Shown here: positions 16,539 through 25,357 of the stretch, in pieces
Layout: each line of letters begins with the position of its first letter
How positions within the stretch are numbered: the stretch's first letter is position 1
Origin: Rhodothermales bacterium
GTDB lineage: Bacteria > Bacteroidota > Rhodothermia > Rhodothermales > Bin80
DNA: 49,544 bases
NCBI GenBank assembly: GCA_028278205.1
Contig: JANQES010000026.1
Span: forward strand, 1-49,544
Direction of reading: 5' to 3'
Position numbers and translations under genes: made by a program
Notes under the pieces: model-generated
Databases searched by the model: none
The model's input: only the letters and a program-made list of their open reading frames with translations
Told to the model about the DNA's origin: nothing

Positions 16539-17351
16539 ATGCCCAACTTTGCCATTCTGCTGGCGCCCGCCGAAGGGAAGAAGCCCGGCGGCAACCCTTT
16601 TGCGCCCGATATGTTCGATTATCGCGCGTCTGATACGTTCAACTATTTCAACGAGTTGAACCCCGAACGCCGTAAGCTCATCGACACCCTGCACGAGGTC
16701 ATCTCCAACAGTGACGAGCAGACTCTCCAGGATCTCTTCGGCGTCAAAGGCGATTATCTCGAAGAGGCCATCAAGGTGAATCAAGAGGTCTATTCGGCGC
16801 CCTTGATGTCGGCCCTCGACCGCTACAGCCTCGGGGTGATGTATAAAGCGATGGACTTCGCCGGGCTGCCCACCGGCGCCCAACGACGCCTGCTCGAAAA
16901 CGGGGTGATCTTCTCCGGCCTCTTCGGCCTGCTGCGCCCCGATGACCTGATCCCCAACTATCGCCTGCGGATGGATGCCACGCTGGAGGGCATCGGCAAA
17001 ATAGCGAAGTATTGGAAGCCGCACGTCAGCCGCCTGCTCAACGAAACCCTCGAAGGCCGGTTCGTCTGGGATCTGCTGCCCGCCGCCCACCGCGAAGCCT
17101 GGGACGACGACCATTCCTACACGCAACTCGTCCGCGTCAAGTTTTTCATCGACGAAGGCGGCGAGCGCAAGTCCGTCTCGCATAACATTAAACCCTTGCG
17201 CGGCCAACTCGTCAACTTCATCGTCCGCGAGACCGCCGAAGAACTCGAACCGCTCTTCACCTGGGAGCATCCCGCCGGCTTCCGCTACGACGAAGCGGCC
17301 TCGACCTTCGACGAAACCACCAAAACCGGCATCATCGCGATGGTCAAGTAG
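16539..17351 (+). CDS. yaaA: Peroxide stress protein YaaA (DUF328)
   Basis: A 270-residue cytoplasmic protein of the YaaA family, which in E. coli lowers free iron and protects DNA during hydrogen peroxide stress. Family landmarks seen: the N-terminal ILLAPAEGKKPGG, the central YKAMDFAGLP and FSGLFGLLRPDDLIPNYRLRM, and the C-terminal FDETTKTGIIAMVK. Length is normal. Its stop codon is followed at once by the left arm of a heptad-repeat hairpin that fills the gap to udk. Confidence 0.88.
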   Translation: MPNFAILLAPAEGKKPGGNPFAPDMFDYRASDTFNYFNELNPERRKLIDTLHEVISNSDEQTLQDLFGVKGDYLEEAIKVNQEVYSAPLMSALDRYSLGVMYKAMDFAGLPTGAQRRLLENGVIFSGLFGLLRPDDLIPNYRLRMDATLEGIGKIAKYWKPHVSRLLNETLEGRFVWDLLPAAHREAWDDDHSYTQLVRVKFFIDEGGERKSVSHNIKPLRGQLVNFIVRETAEELEPLFTWEHPAGFRYDEAASTFDETTKTGIIAMVK

Positions 17352-17506
17352 TAGATTTTGGATTGTAGATTTTGGATTTTGGACTGGTATTCTCTTCATT
17401 TCGCGATAACCGAAAAAGTCTCGCCGTCTGGACGGCCTCGATGGTTTCCATAAAGCGGATCGGGTAGGTCCAGGCCAATCCAAAATCCAAAATCTACAAT
17501 CCAAAA
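17352..17506. repeat. Heptad-word inverted repeat (GATTTTGGATT family), copy 1
   Basis: Left arm (17352-17384): TAGATTT, TGGATTG, TAGATTT, TGGATTT, TGGACTG, a 7-base word repeated. Right arm (17476-17506): the complements, AATCCAAAATCCAAAATCTA and so on. The loop holds CCGAAAAAGTC (17410-17420) followed by the small hairpin GCCGTC-TG-GACGGC. The arms run from the yaaA stop to the udk start, so the element fills the whole spacer. Confidence 0.75.
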
Positions 17507-18150
17507 TGCGAACACAGCCGGTCGTGATAGGTATTGCAGGGGGCTCGGGGTCGGGTAAGTCCACCGTGCTGGAGTGCATCGTCGAGGCTTTCGGGCCGGA
17601 ATACATCGCCGTGCTCGATCACGACGCGTATTATCATTCGCTCGATCAACTGCCGCCGGCGGCTCGCGATCAGTTCAATTTCGATCATCCGGACTCGCTC
17701 GATACCCCCCTGATGCGTCAACACCTCGACGCGCTCATCGCCGGGCAGCCCATCGAAAAGCCGATCTACAACTTCACCATGCACGTGCGCGAGGCGGCGA
17801 CGACGCGCGTAGAGCCGCGTCCGGTCATCATCGTCGAAGGCATCCTGGTGCTGGCCGAGCCGCTGCTCTTCGAACGGATGGACATCAAGCTCTTCGTCGA
17901 TATCGAAGCGGACGTCCGGCTGATGCGGCGCATTCGCCGGGACCTGCGTGACCGGGGCCGCACCATCGATTCGATCCTCGATCAGTACGAAAAAACGGTG
18001 CGCCCGATGCACCTCGAATTCGTCGAACCGTCGAAACGCCTGGCCGACGTCATCATCCCGCGCGGCGGCCACAACACCGTCGCCATCGATCTGGTGTTGG
18101 CCCGCATCGAAGCACTGCTCCGGCAATATCAGATCGAAGCGTCGGTCTGA
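17506..18150 (+). CDS. udk: Uridine kinase
   Basis: A 214-residue nucleoside kinase that phosphorylates uridine and cytidine in pyrimidine salvage. The P-loop is GGSGSGKST (12-20), followed by LDHDAYYHSLDQLP, the NFDHPDSLDTPL base-recognition segment, and VEGILVL with the lid region RRIRRDLRDRGRT. Length matches bacterial Udk. The ATG comes immediately after the AATCCAAA arm of the upstream repeat, so there is no Shine-Dalgarno; the A-rich arm forms the translation leader. A different repeat hairpin follows its stop. Confidence 0.92.
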   Translation: MRTQPVVIGIAGGSGSGKSTVLECIVEAFGPEYIAVLDHDAYYHSLDQLPPAARDQFNFDHPDSLDTPLMRQHLDALIAGQPIEKPIYNFTMHVREAATTRVEPRPVIIVEGILVLAEPLLFERMDIKLFVDIEADVRLMRRIRRDLRDRGRTIDSILDQYEKTVRPMHLEFVEPSKRLADVIIPRGGHNTVAIDLVLARIEALLRQYQIEASV

Positions 18151-18245
18151 TTTTGGTGTTTTAGTGTTTGGGTGTTATGGTGTTTTAGTGCTTTTTCAAC
18201 TCGAACACTCAAACACTCAAACACCAAAACACTATAACACTCGAA
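18151..18245. repeat. Short-word inverted repeat (GTGTTTTA family), copy 1
   Basis: Left arm is 8-base words GTGTTTTA, GTGTTTGG, GTGTTATG, GTGTTTTA; right arm is their imperfect complements (ACACTCAA, ACACCAAA, ACACTATA). It spans the whole space from the udk stop to about 12 bp before the YbaK start. Confidence 0.7.
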
Positions 18246-18257
18246 TCTCCGAAGCCG

Positions 18258-18752
18258 ATGTCCGAGCCCTTGAGTGCCAGCGCGCGGAAGGTGCAGCAAG
18301 CCCTGGAGGCCCACGGCGTGGCGCTGCGGGTGGTCGAACTGCCAGACTCGACGCGCAGCGCCGCCGAGGCAGCGCAGGCTATCGGCTGCACGGTGGCGCA
18401 GATCGTCAAATCGCTTCTTTTTAAGACGAAAAAGACGGGCCGGCCTGTGCTCGTCCTGGCCAGCGGCGTCAACCGGGTCGATGAGAAAAAGCTGCGCCGG
18501 CTCGTCGGTGAGAAGATTGGCAAGGCCGACGCCGATTTTGTGCGCGAGCAGACGGGTTTTGCTATCGGCGGCGTGCCGCCTATCGGGCACAAAACGCCGC
18601 TGACGCCGCTCATCGATGCGGATTTGTTGCAGCACGATCAACTCTGGGCGGCTGCCGGCACGCCGCGCGCCGTCTTCGCCCTGACGCCGGACGATCTTCA
18701 GACGATCACCGCCGGGCAGGTTGCGGATGTCAAGCAGGATGTGCCAGGGTAA
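18258..18752 (+). CDS. YbaK/ProX-type aminoacyl-tRNA deacylase
   Basis: A 164-residue member of the YbaK/EbsC/ProRS-editing family, which hydrolyses mischarged Cys- or Ala-tRNA(Pro) and related species. The conserved pocket lysine is in QIVKSLLFK, followed by VLVLASGVNRVDEKKL, the GGVPPIGH substrate loop and the final strand AVFALTPDDL. It is a stand-alone domain. Exact specificity (Ala, Cys or Ser) cannot be told by eye. Confidence 0.88.
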   Translation: MSEPLSASARKVQQALEAHGVALRVVELPDSTRSAAEAAQAIGCTVAQIVKSLLFKTKKTGRPVLVLASGVNRVDEKKLRRLVGEKIGKADADFVREQTGFAIGGVPPIGHKTPLTPLIDADLLQHDQLWAAAGTPRAVFALTPDDLQTITAGQVADVKQDVPG

Positions 18753-18835
18753 TCAAATGTGAATTTAGGATAAGAAATTATTTTTTAATGATTTAAGAAT
18801 ATTTGCTTACCCCGAACTCACGATAATCAAGGGCA

Positions 18836-19282
18836 TTACTGAGGGTGAGGCGACAGCCCGCGCGGCATCCTTGATCCCTGGATAATCATGATGGCGCCGA
18901 CGACTACGCCCCCGATTCCCATGATCAACAGCGGGGTGCCCAGCGCTTCTTTTATAATCGTACTGATCAGTTCATCATCAATATCCGAGTCTAGAATCCG
19001 GAGGCCCGTGACGATGGCTATCACGCCGCCGGCAACCGCGTAGAAACCCCGCCGGATGCATGCGTCACGGCTCGTGGGGAAGAGGTCGCCGGGAAAACAG
19101 TACCGGGGTTTAAGCCTGGGAGACGGCGAACTCGGTTGATACAGGATCGCATGGGCTGCCGGCGGCAAGACGATGGTGTGATGCTGTGTGGCGGTCTGAG
19201 CCTGCACCGGGACGACGAGCAAGAGGCCGATGCAGCACATCAGACAGGCCACAAGCAGGCGATATGTGTGCTGCGTTTTCAT
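18836..19282 (-). CDS. Hypothetical membrane protein with signal peptide
   Basis: A 148-residue protein I do not recognise. The N-terminus has a signal peptide with cleavage near VPVQAQ. A proline-rich stretch follows, then a pair with Cys residues (YCFPGDLFPTSRDACIRRG) that could form a disulphide, then two hydrophobic segments (AVAGGVIAIVTGLRIL and TPLLIMGIGGVVVGAIMII) separated by an acidic loop. The upstream gene on the same strand is coaX only 20 bp away, but transcribed toward it, so it may be the last gene of birA-coaX. Confidence 0.6.
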   Translation of the reverse strand: MKTQHTYRLLVACLMCCIGLLLVVPVQAQTATQHHTIVLPPAAHAILYQPSSPSPRLKPRYCFPGDLFPTSRDACIRRGFYAVAGGVIAIVTGLRILDSDIDDELISTIIKEALGTPLLIMGIGGVVVGAIMIIQGSRMPRGLSPHPQ

Positions 19283-19302
19283 TCGACGTTGTGTTTTTCA
19301 TA

Positions 19303-20073
19303 TTACGCATTCAACGCCATCAATACCCGGATGCCGCGCAGAACGAGGTGCGGATCGACGTGGTCTACGGCGTCGAGGTGGGTGTGCAGAAAGTCGCCCC
19401 AGCCGCCGGTAGCCACGACGAAAGGTCGCTCGCCGAGGGTTTCCTGGATGCGGCTGAGCATCCCGCCGACGCTGTCGAGAAACGCGTACATGATGCCGGC
19501 CTGGAGGGCTTCCTGCGTAGATCGACCGATAGGCGTAGGAGGGAGGGCGAGCGGCACGGCCGGGAGTTGGGCGGTGCCGTGGGCGAGCGCCTCGCGTATG
19601 AGAAACGGCCCCGCCGCTATCGTGCCGCCGCGAAAGACACCCGCGCGCTCTACCACTTCGTAGGTCACAGCGGTGCCGGCGTCGAGCGCCACGACGGGGC
19701 GCGGCCTCTGGTCTTCGGTCTGCCCGTAAAGGCGCCAGGCGGCGGCGGCGGCGGCCAGGCGGTCGGCGCCCATCGTGTGCGGCGTCTCGTAGGCGAGCGT
19801 AAACGGCAGGCGGATCTGGTGATCGAGGACCTGGGCAGGGGCGCCGGCGATCCGCTCGACGAGGGCCGCCACACGCGGCGTCGCCGCCGGGACGACGGAG
19901 GTCAGACCCGCCCGCGTGATCGGACGTCCCCGCAGGTGTTTTTCAACATCAGCTTCCCAGGAGCCGTCCCCGTCCTCGCGTTGCAGCGGGATGCGAAAAG
20001 AATCAATCAACCGATCTCCGTCGAAGACCCCGCCCTTCACTGCACTATTGCCGATGTCGAGCGTCAACCACAT
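19303..20073 (-). CDS. coaX: Type III pantothenate kinase
   Basis: A 256-residue kinase for the first step of CoA synthesis. The ASKHA-fold motifs are present: phosphate 1 DIGNSAVKGG at the N-terminus, GADRLAAAAAA, phosphate 2 VALDAGTAVTYEVV, and the FRGGTIAAGP pantothenate-binding loop. Type III enzymes need a monovalent cation and are not inhibited by CoA. It lies directly downstream of birA with a 28-bp gap, a pairing common in Bacteroidota and relatives. Confidence 0.93.
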   Translation of the reverse strand: MWLTLDIGNSAVKGGVFDGDRLIDSFRIPLQREDGDGSWEADVEKHLRGRPITRAGLTSVVPAATPRVAALVERIAGAPAQVLDHQIRLPFTLAYETPHTMGADRLAAAAAAWRLYGQTEDQRPRPVVALDAGTAVTYEVVERAGVFRGGTIAAGPFLIREALAHGTAQLPAVPLALPPTPIGRSTQEALQAGIMYAFLDSVGGMLSRIQETLGERPFVVATGGWGDFLHTHLDAVDHVDPHLVLRGIRVLMALNA

Positions 20074-20101
20074 AGAATTTTGACCCTCAAAATTCTAATT
20101 T

Positions 20102-20914
20102 TTAGCTATTCGCGTAGCGAATTTCTCCGGCGTGGAAGGTACGGGTACCCTCGTCGGTGTCGAGGCGGAGGGCGCCGGTGTCTGTGATGCCGAGGACCAC
20201 CCCGGTGACGGGCTTTTCCTGCTCGGTCAGGTGCAGCGTTGTGGACTGGCCGAGGCCGTGGAGGCGGTCGGTGTAGGCCTGGCGGACGGTGGCCCCGTCG
20301 TCCTCGCTGAGGGTGTCGTAGTAGCGCTCCAGGCGTCCGATCAAGTCGGCCATCAGGGCGGCCCGGGGGATGAGTCGTCCGGTCTGGAGCATCAGCGAGG
20401 TAGCCAGGTCTTCCAACTCAGGCGGAAACGCGCGCTGGTTGACGTTAAGCCCGATGCCCAGGATAACGGTTGCCTGGTCCGGCCCGGCGAGGGTCGATTC
20501 TAAGAGCATCCCGCAGCATTTGAGGCCCTCCAAAAGCACGTCGTTGGGCCATTTGATGGCGTTCGTCAGCGGCTTCGTGAAGGCTTCGATGGCTTCCGCC
20601 GTGGCGACCCCGGCGGCCAGGGTGATCAGGTTCAGGCGCGGCGGCGGCAACGACGGGCGTAAGACCGTGGAAAACATGAGGTTTTGCCCGGCTTCGGCCT
20701 CCCAGGTGCGCCCCTGCCGGCCCCGTCCTTCGGTCTGATATTCCGCGAAGACCACACTGCCTTCCGGGGCGCCTTCGCTGGCCCAGCGCATCGCGGCGGT
20801 GTTGGTCGAGTCGAGGGAGGAGTAGCCGCGCAGGGTTTGCCCGAAGCGCTGCGTTTGCAGCAAGGCCTGGACCTCGTCGGTCAGGGGGAGCGAGGAAGAG
20901 GAGGGATGTGACAT
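20102..20914 (-). CDS. birA: Biotin--[acetyl-CoA-carboxylase] ligase
   Basis: A 270-residue biotin protein ligase that attaches biotin to the carboxylase carrier protein. Seen: the start SLDSTNTAAMRWA, the biotinyl-AMP loop EGRGRQGRTW, KWPNDVLL and GIGLNVN, and a small C-terminal SH3-like domain (VLGITDTGALRLDTDEG). There is no N-terminal helix-turn-helix, so it is the non-regulatory type. I start at ATG 20914 (MSHPSSSS); longer in-frame sequence upstream has no family likeness. Likely operon with coaX. Confidence 0.92.
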   Translation of the reverse strand: MSHPSSSSLPLTDEVQALLQTQRFGQTLRGYSSLDSTNTAAMRWASEGAPEGSVVFAEYQTEGRGRQGRTWEAEAGQNLMFSTVLRPSLPPPRLNLITLAAGVATAEAIEAFTKPLTNAIKWPNDVLLEGLKCCGMLLESTLAGPDQATVILGIGLNVNQRAFPPELEDLATSLMLQTGRLIPRAALMADLIGRLERYYDTLSEDDGATVRQAYTDRLHGLGQSTTLHLTEQEKPVTGVVLGITDTGALRLDTDEGTRTFHAGEIRYANS

Positions 20915-21060
20915 CGGTAGGGCAGTGTTGTGAGGTTTAGTATACGCTTTGGTGAGCCGAAAAGCGTGCTCGTAACGAATAACCCCCGTGGAATGATTCT
21001 TGATTACAGTTGAAGTAGTTGATACCTTCAAAGTTCTGCCTGATAAAAAAAACGAATACG

Positions 21061-21750
21061 ATGTGCAACCGTCATTGGTGGACAACACTGGGGCTTGCTG
21101 TGGCGCTTTTCGCCGGGCCGGTGACAGCGGTTCAGGCACAGGGTGTTCGTCCTCCTGAACTCAATGTGCAATATCATCGGGCGGAGACGGCCTGGAAGAG
21201 CGGGGCCAGTGTGCTGGAAGTCAAAGCGCGGGTAGACCGCGTGCTCGAAGTCTTGCCCAACGACGTCGAGGCGCTAAAGCTGCGGGCGCAAGCGCTTTTG
21301 AAGATGAACCGCGACGCAGAAGCCCTCACCGACGCCCGCCGCGCCGTGCGGCTGCGTCCTAAAGACGGCGAAGCCCATCTCATTCTCTGCGAAGCCGCCC
21401 GGCGCAACGGCGATGCCGAAGGCGCCGAACGCGCCCTCGACGCCGCCTCCGAACTCGCCCTCGACGACGCGGCCCTCCACATTCGCCTCTCCTGGAACGC
21501 GATGCTCCTCGATAAGCTCGGCAAGGCCGAGGCGTTTGCCCGCGTGGCGATGGCTTCGGATCCCGATGAGGCCGCCGCCTATTACCAGCTCGCGCGGGTC
21601 TTCGTGTTGCAACAACAACGCGAGGCTGCCGCCACCGTGCTGCTCAACGGTCTCAACAAATCCATCCTCGACCCCGGCGCCATCACCGCCGATACCGTGC
21701 TCGTCCACGTCGTCGATCATCCCAACCTGCGGCCGCTGCTGGAGAAGTAG
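21061..21750 (+). CDS. TPR-repeat periplasmic protein
   Basis: A 229-residue exported protein. A signal peptide ends near VQAQG. The body is helical with tetratricopeptide-like units (PNDVEALKLRAQALLKMNRD, GEAHLILCEAARRNGDAEGA, ALHIRLSWNAMLLDKLGKAE, AAAYYQLARVFVLQQQREAA). TPR domains are protein-binding scaffolds; the partner is unknown. ATG at 21061 gives a clean signal sequence; an upstream in-frame start at 21019 would not. Its stop is followed at once by a heptad-repeat hairpin shared with the convergent lipoprotein gene. Confidence 0.78.
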   Translation: MCNRHWWTTLGLAVALFAGPVTAVQAQGVRPPELNVQYHRAETAWKSGASVLEVKARVDRVLEVLPNDVEALKLRAQALLKMNRDAEALTDARRAVRLRPKDGEAHLILCEAARRNGDAEGAERALDAASELALDDAALHIRLSWNAMLLDKLGKAEAFARVAMASDPDEAAAYYQLARVFVLQQQREAAATVLLNGLNKSILDPGAITADTVLVHVVDHPNLRPLLEK

Positions 21751-21847
21751 GATTTCTGATTTTGGATTTTAGATTTGCGATTTTGGATTGATAAACGATT
21801 CCGCTTTTCGGACACAATCAAAAATCCGCAATCCAAAATCCAAAATT
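21751..21847. repeat. Heptad-word inverted repeat (GATTTTGGATT family), copy 2
   Basis: Left arm: GATTTCTGATTTTGGATTTT then AGATTTGCGATTTTGGATTG. Right arm: CAATCAAAAATCCGCAATCC then AAAATCCAAAATTG. The loop is short, with CCGCTTTTCGG. It starts at the TPR stop codon and lies between convergent genes. Confidence 0.7.
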
Positions 21848-21907
21848 GAATCCCTCCCCCACAATGATCACGTTGGGCAACGTCTACATGGTCAGAAAAT
21901 CCCCGGT

Positions 21908-22729
21908 TCACGACCCCACCGGCTCGTAGAGATAGTACGTCGAGACGGTGCGGAGTTGGCGAGGGGCGCGCAGGGGCAGGTGCAGGCGGGTATTGAAGCG
22001 CGCGTGGAAAGGAACCCAGCCGCCGCCGGGGGCCGGGCGCAGGCGCAGGTAAAACCGGCTGTCTTCGTTGAAAAACAGCGTGTTTTCGGAGCGTTCGAGG
22101 TAGGCGGCTACCAGTTCGTTGGTAGCCTGGTCGAGATAAAGGCGGGTGCGGCGGATCGATTGCCCGTCGCCTTCGCCGGGGCGGGCCTGTACTTCGATGA
22201 CCTGCGTGGCGGCATCCCAAAACACCGTGTCGGGGAGGAAGCGAAACAGGAAGGCGTCGCGGTTGCGCGGGGCCAGATACGGCGGATCGTCGAGGAGGAC
22301 GTACTCCGGCAGCGTCGCGGCGTCGCGTTCATCAGGATTGGCCGTGACGAACCCGCCCAGCGCGCCGGAATCGAAGGCGCCGGCGGAGTCGGCCTGGAGG
22401 ATGGTGTATGCGCGTTGCCCGTCGCGCAGGTCGATGCGTGCCACCTGTTCGGAGAAGGCTGTCCGTTGGCGTGCGGCGTCGTATTGATCGGTGCGGGTAT
22501 AGCGCGTGTAGCGAAAGCGCGGCAGGGTAGCGAACGCGTTGCGGAAGGCGTCCTGTTTCATGGCTGCCAGGGCCGCGAGCACGGCGTCGCGTTCTTCGGG
22601 ATCTTGCTGGTAAGCGTCCTGTGCGATCTCCGAGGCGGGTGTGCTGGGGGCTTCAGCCGGCGTTCGGCAGGCAGCCAGCAGCAACAGGCCCGGCAACATC
22701 AAAGCAAAGAGGCGGCGCGCGAGGTTCAT
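21908..22729 (-). CDS. Putative lipoprotein of unknown function
   Basis: A 273-residue lipoprotein with signal LARRLFALMLPGLLLLAAC. The mature protein has a helical linker rich in Glu/Asp, then mostly beta strands (YTRYTRTDQYD, AYTILQADSAG, DAATQVIEVQARPG, RRTRLYLDQATNELVAAYLE) that suggest a LolA-like or barrel-wrap fold that binds lipid or protein. I recognise no named family. ATG 22729 starts the signal; a longer frame to 22783 runs into the repeat described at 22772. Confidence 0.7.
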   Translation of the reverse strand: MNLARRLFALMLPGLLLLAACRTPAEAPSTPASEIAQDAYQQDPEERDAVLAALAAMKQDAFRNAFATLPRFRYTRYTRTDQYDAARQRTAFSEQVARIDLRDGQRAYTILQADSAGAFDSGALGGFVTANPDERDAATLPEYVLLDDPPYLAPRNRDAFLFRFLPDTVFWDAATQVIEVQARPGEGDGQSIRRTRLYLDQATNELVAAYLERSENTLFFNEDSRFYLRLRPAPGGGWVPFHARFNTRLHLPLRAPRQLRTVSTYYLYEPVGS

Positions 22730-22771
22730 GAAAGGAGGTATTTGTGTGGTATTTCCTGACGTTTGATGTTT

Positions 22772-22836
22772 GTCATGGGTCATGAGTCATGGGTCATGAG
22801 TGAGAAACCAATGACCCATGACGAGTGACTCATGAC
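22772..22836. repeat. Heptad-word inverted repeat (GGTCATG family)
   Basis: Left arm: GTCATGG, GTCATGA, GTCATGG, GTCATGA. Right arm: CAATGACCCATGACGAGTGA then CTCATGAC. It lies between divergent genes, so a terminator role is unlikely here. Confidence 0.7.
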
Positions 22837-22972
22837 CGACACCACCCTTTCGAAAGGCGAGACGGTGAAGAATACCCCATATCTTGTTCTTGCTGTCTTA
22901 TCTTAAGCAGCCGTATCACGCCCTCAGCGGCGTCCGGGTTGCATCAGGTATCAAGAAAAACGTCAAAAACCC

Positions 22973-23806
22973 ATGAGGTCTGAGCCGGAGGCTCGTCGCT
23001 ACGAGCAGGCGCGCGATGTGGCGGTAAACGCTGCGTGGCAGGCTGCCCAGGTCATTCGAACCCACGCTGGTCGGCTGCGTGAGACCGACATCCAGGATAA
23101 GGGCACCCACGATCTGGTCACGACCGTCGATGAAGCGTCTCAGGCGCTCATCATCCGGCTCCTGCGCGAGGCGTTTCCCGATTATGCCGTGCTGGCTGAA
23201 GAAAGCGACGACGCCGAAACGAGGGCTGCCGTGGCCGAGGGCTATCGGTGGATTATCGATCCGATTGACGGCACCACGAATTTCACCCACGGCGTGCCGC
23301 CCTATGCCGTCAGTATCGCCCTGCAACGCGAGGCCGAGGTGGTTGTGGGCGTTGTGTTAGAAGTGGCCTCCGGGGATCTTTTTACGGCGATTCGGGGGCG
23401 CGGAGCGTATCGCAACGGGGCGCCGATGCGGGTCAGCCGGCGGTCTGCGCTGGGCGCCGGCCTGCTGGCTACCGGGTTTCCTTATCGCGCCTACGATCAC
23501 CTCGACAGCTATCTGGCGGTGTTTCGCCGTTTTATGGAGCAGGCGCGCGGCATCCGGCGGTTCGGGTCGGCGTCGATCGATCTGGCGTACGTCGCCTGCG
23601 GGCGCTTCGACGGGTTTTACGAGACGGGCCTCAACGCGTGGGACGTAGCCGCCGGGACGCTGTTGGTGGAGGAAGCCGGCGGGCGTGTCACCGATTATCA
23701 CAATATCCCCCATTCAATCTTCGCCAAACAGATCCTGGCCACCAACGGCCTGCTCCACGACGCCATGCTCGAAACCCTTGCGCCGATGCGGGAGGTGCGG
23801 AGTTGA
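22973..23806 (+). CDS. Inositol monophosphatase family protein
   Basis: A 277-residue phosphatase of the IMPase/SuhB family, which hydrolyses inositol phosphates and related phosphomonoesters using two or three metals. The metal ligands are visible: the first-site Glu pair in LAEESDD, DPIDGTTNFTHG, and the second site WDVAAGTLLVEEAGG. The N-terminal 15 residues are slightly longer than usual. It converges on the sensor kinase gene with a repeat hairpin in the gap. Confidence 0.88.
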   Translation: MRSEPEARRYEQARDVAVNAAWQAAQVIRTHAGRLRETDIQDKGTHDLVTTVDEASQALIIRLLREAFPDYAVLAEESDDAETRAAVAEGYRWIIDPIDGTTNFTHGVPPYAVSIALQREAEVVVGVVLEVASGDLFTAIRGRGAYRNGAPMRVSRRSALGAGLLATGFPYRAYDHLDSYLAVFRRFMEQARGIRRFGSASIDLAYVACGRFDGFYETGLNAWDVAAGTLLVEEAGGRVTDYHNIPHSIFAKQILATNGLLHDAMLETLAPMREVRS

Positions 23807-23885
23807 AAGGTGTTTTAGTGTTATGGTGTTTTAGTCGGTTGCATCAAAGAACTAAAACACCAAAACACTTTAACACTCAAACACC
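23807..23885. repeat. Short-word inverted repeat (GTGTTTTA family), copy 2
   Basis: GGTGTTTTAGTGTTATGGTG and TTTTAGTC pair with ACTAAAACACCAAAACAC and TTTAACACTCAAACACC, loop about 15 bases. Same word as the locus after udk. Located between two convergent stop codons (23806 and 23888). Confidence 0.7.
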
Positions 23886-23887
23886 GC

Positions 23888-25357
23888 TTACATCCCCAGC
23901 GCGCCGAGTTCATGGCGGAGTTGAGAGTTAGAGAGCCAGCGCGCGCCGGATTGTTTGCCCGGCACGGTGCAATGAACCGTCGTGCCGAAGTTGGGGCTGC
24001 TGTCTATCTGGAGGGCGCCGCCGAGGCGTCGCATCGAGTGGCGGGCCAGGATCAGTTCGAGGCCGGTGGTAGGCTGGGCCGCGAAGGCGCGGTCGTCGGT
24101 CAGGGCGAAGGGATCGTCGAGCGAGGCGATGGCTTGATCTTCGAGGAAGCTCGCCGGATCGTGGATAGACATGACCACCTCGCCGTTTTCGCGATAGCCG
24201 CGCAAGGTGATCGTATCTTCCTGCGGGGTGTTCTGCTCGGCACGGCGCATCAGGGCCAGCAGCGCGCCGCCGAAAAGGCGCGGGTCGGTGCAGACGACGA
24301 GGTTGTCGAGGTTGCCGATAACGCGGGTTTGTTTCTTCGATTGCTCTTGCAGCACGTTGAGCAGGTCGTTGAGGCGCACGTTCCACCGGAGCAGGCTTTC
24401 GTCGTCGAGCGTGATGAGTTCGGCCAGGCGCGTATAATCGGTGACGACCCGCTGGATGCGCGCGGCTGATTCGCGCGCAATGTTCAGCATTTCGTTGGGG
24501 CCGTCTTCGCCGTTGAGTTCGAGTTCGAGGATGTCGAGCGAAGAGAGCAGCGGCGTGATGGGGTTGCGCAACTCGTGCGAGATGACCGTGATGAAGTCCT
24601 GTTTGAGCTTGTTGAGTTCTTCGAGGCGTTCGCGGCGCGAGCGTTCGACGGCGGTGTTGACGGCGGCTTTCGTGCGCTCGTGCTGTTCCAGGCTGAAACG
24701 GATCAACTGGGCATAGAGGCGATGCACCAGGCGGTGTGTCGTCACCGAGACGGCGCCCATAAAGCTCATCAAAAGCAGCGCCGGCAGCGGCTGCGCGAAG
24801 TACGAGTCTACGCTCGTGAGCAACATCGTCGATTCGAGCGTGAACATATTGATCCACAGCGTCACGACGGTCACCAGCAGCACAAAGACCACCATCGCAC
24901 TGGTCAGGTTGACGTCGCTGTAATGGACGTAAGCGATCAGGGACAGCGAAAACAGCCCGATCATCGTGGCGTTGGGATCGAGCAGCGCATCGAACTGGAA
25001 GAGGTGCCGCAAGAGCACGATGACCGTCAAATCGATGGCGGCGTAGCCCCAGCGCGCGAATTTAAAGCCGGTGTTGCTGATCAGGTGGATGGCGATGTTG
25101 AGGAAGATGTAGCCGGTCGTCCAGAACATGAAATGGACTGCGCCAATGCCACTCATGACGGCATCGGCCACCAGGCATCCGATCAGAGCGAGCGCGATCG
25201 AGACGCGGATCAGAAAGAACCAGGAGTCGGTGTAGGCGCGGCGTTCGATCAGAAATTTGCGCAAGTCGTTCTCGACTTCCGACGGAATCGTGTCCACCGG
25301 CTTCTGCAACAAGAAAAGCCGCAGTCCAAATTTTTGGATGTGGTCTCGGAAAGCCAT
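23888..25357 (-). CDS. Sensor histidine kinase-like protein with degenerate ATP-binding domain
   Basis: A 489-residue membrane kinase-like protein. Five to six hydrophobic segments fill residues 45-205, a coiled linker follows, then a HisKA dimerisation domain with the phospho-acceptor His261 in VISHELRNPITPLL. The C-terminal HATPase region is unusual: the N-box (where NLLxNAxK is expected) reads LLALMRRAEQNTP with no asparagine at the expected place, and the G1 box reads SIHDPASF in place of DxGxG. The G2 region TTGLELILARHSM is partly kept. It may act as a phosphatase, a phospho-receiver or a pseudokinase. ATG 25357 preferred over GTG 25360. Confidence 0.8.
   Translation of the reverse strand: MAFRDHIQKFGLRLFLLQKPVDTIPSEVENDLRKFLIERRAYTDSWFFLIRVSIALALIGCLVADAVMSGIGAVHFMFWTTGYIFLNIAIHLISNTGFKFARWGYAAIDLTVIVLLRHLFQFDALLDPNATMIGLFSLSLIAYVHYSDVNLTSAMVVFVLLVTVVTLWINMFTLESTMLLTSVDSYFAQPLPALLLMSFMGAVSVTTHRLVHRLYAQLIRFSLEQHERTKAAVNTAVERSRRERLEELNKLKQDFITVISHELRNPITPLLSSLDILELELNGEDGPNEMLNIARESAARIQRVVTDYTRLAELITLDDESLLRWNVRLNDLLNVLQEQSKKQTRVIGNLDNLVVCTDPRLFGGALLALMRRAEQNTPQEDTITLRGYRENGEVVMSIHDPASFLEDQAIASLDDPFALTDDRAFAAQPTTGLELILARHSMRRLGGALQIDSSPNFGTTVHCTVPGKQSGARWLSNSQLRHELGALGM

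Noticed and set aside
17352..17506. Heptad hairpins as ordinary Rho-independent terminators
   Set aside because: Arms are AT-rich and long with large loops, several lie between divergent genes or upstream of starts, and most lack a following U-tract.
18151..18245. Heptad repeats as a CRISPR array
   Set aside because: Units are 7-8 bases with no spacers, arms are inverted, and no cas genes are present.
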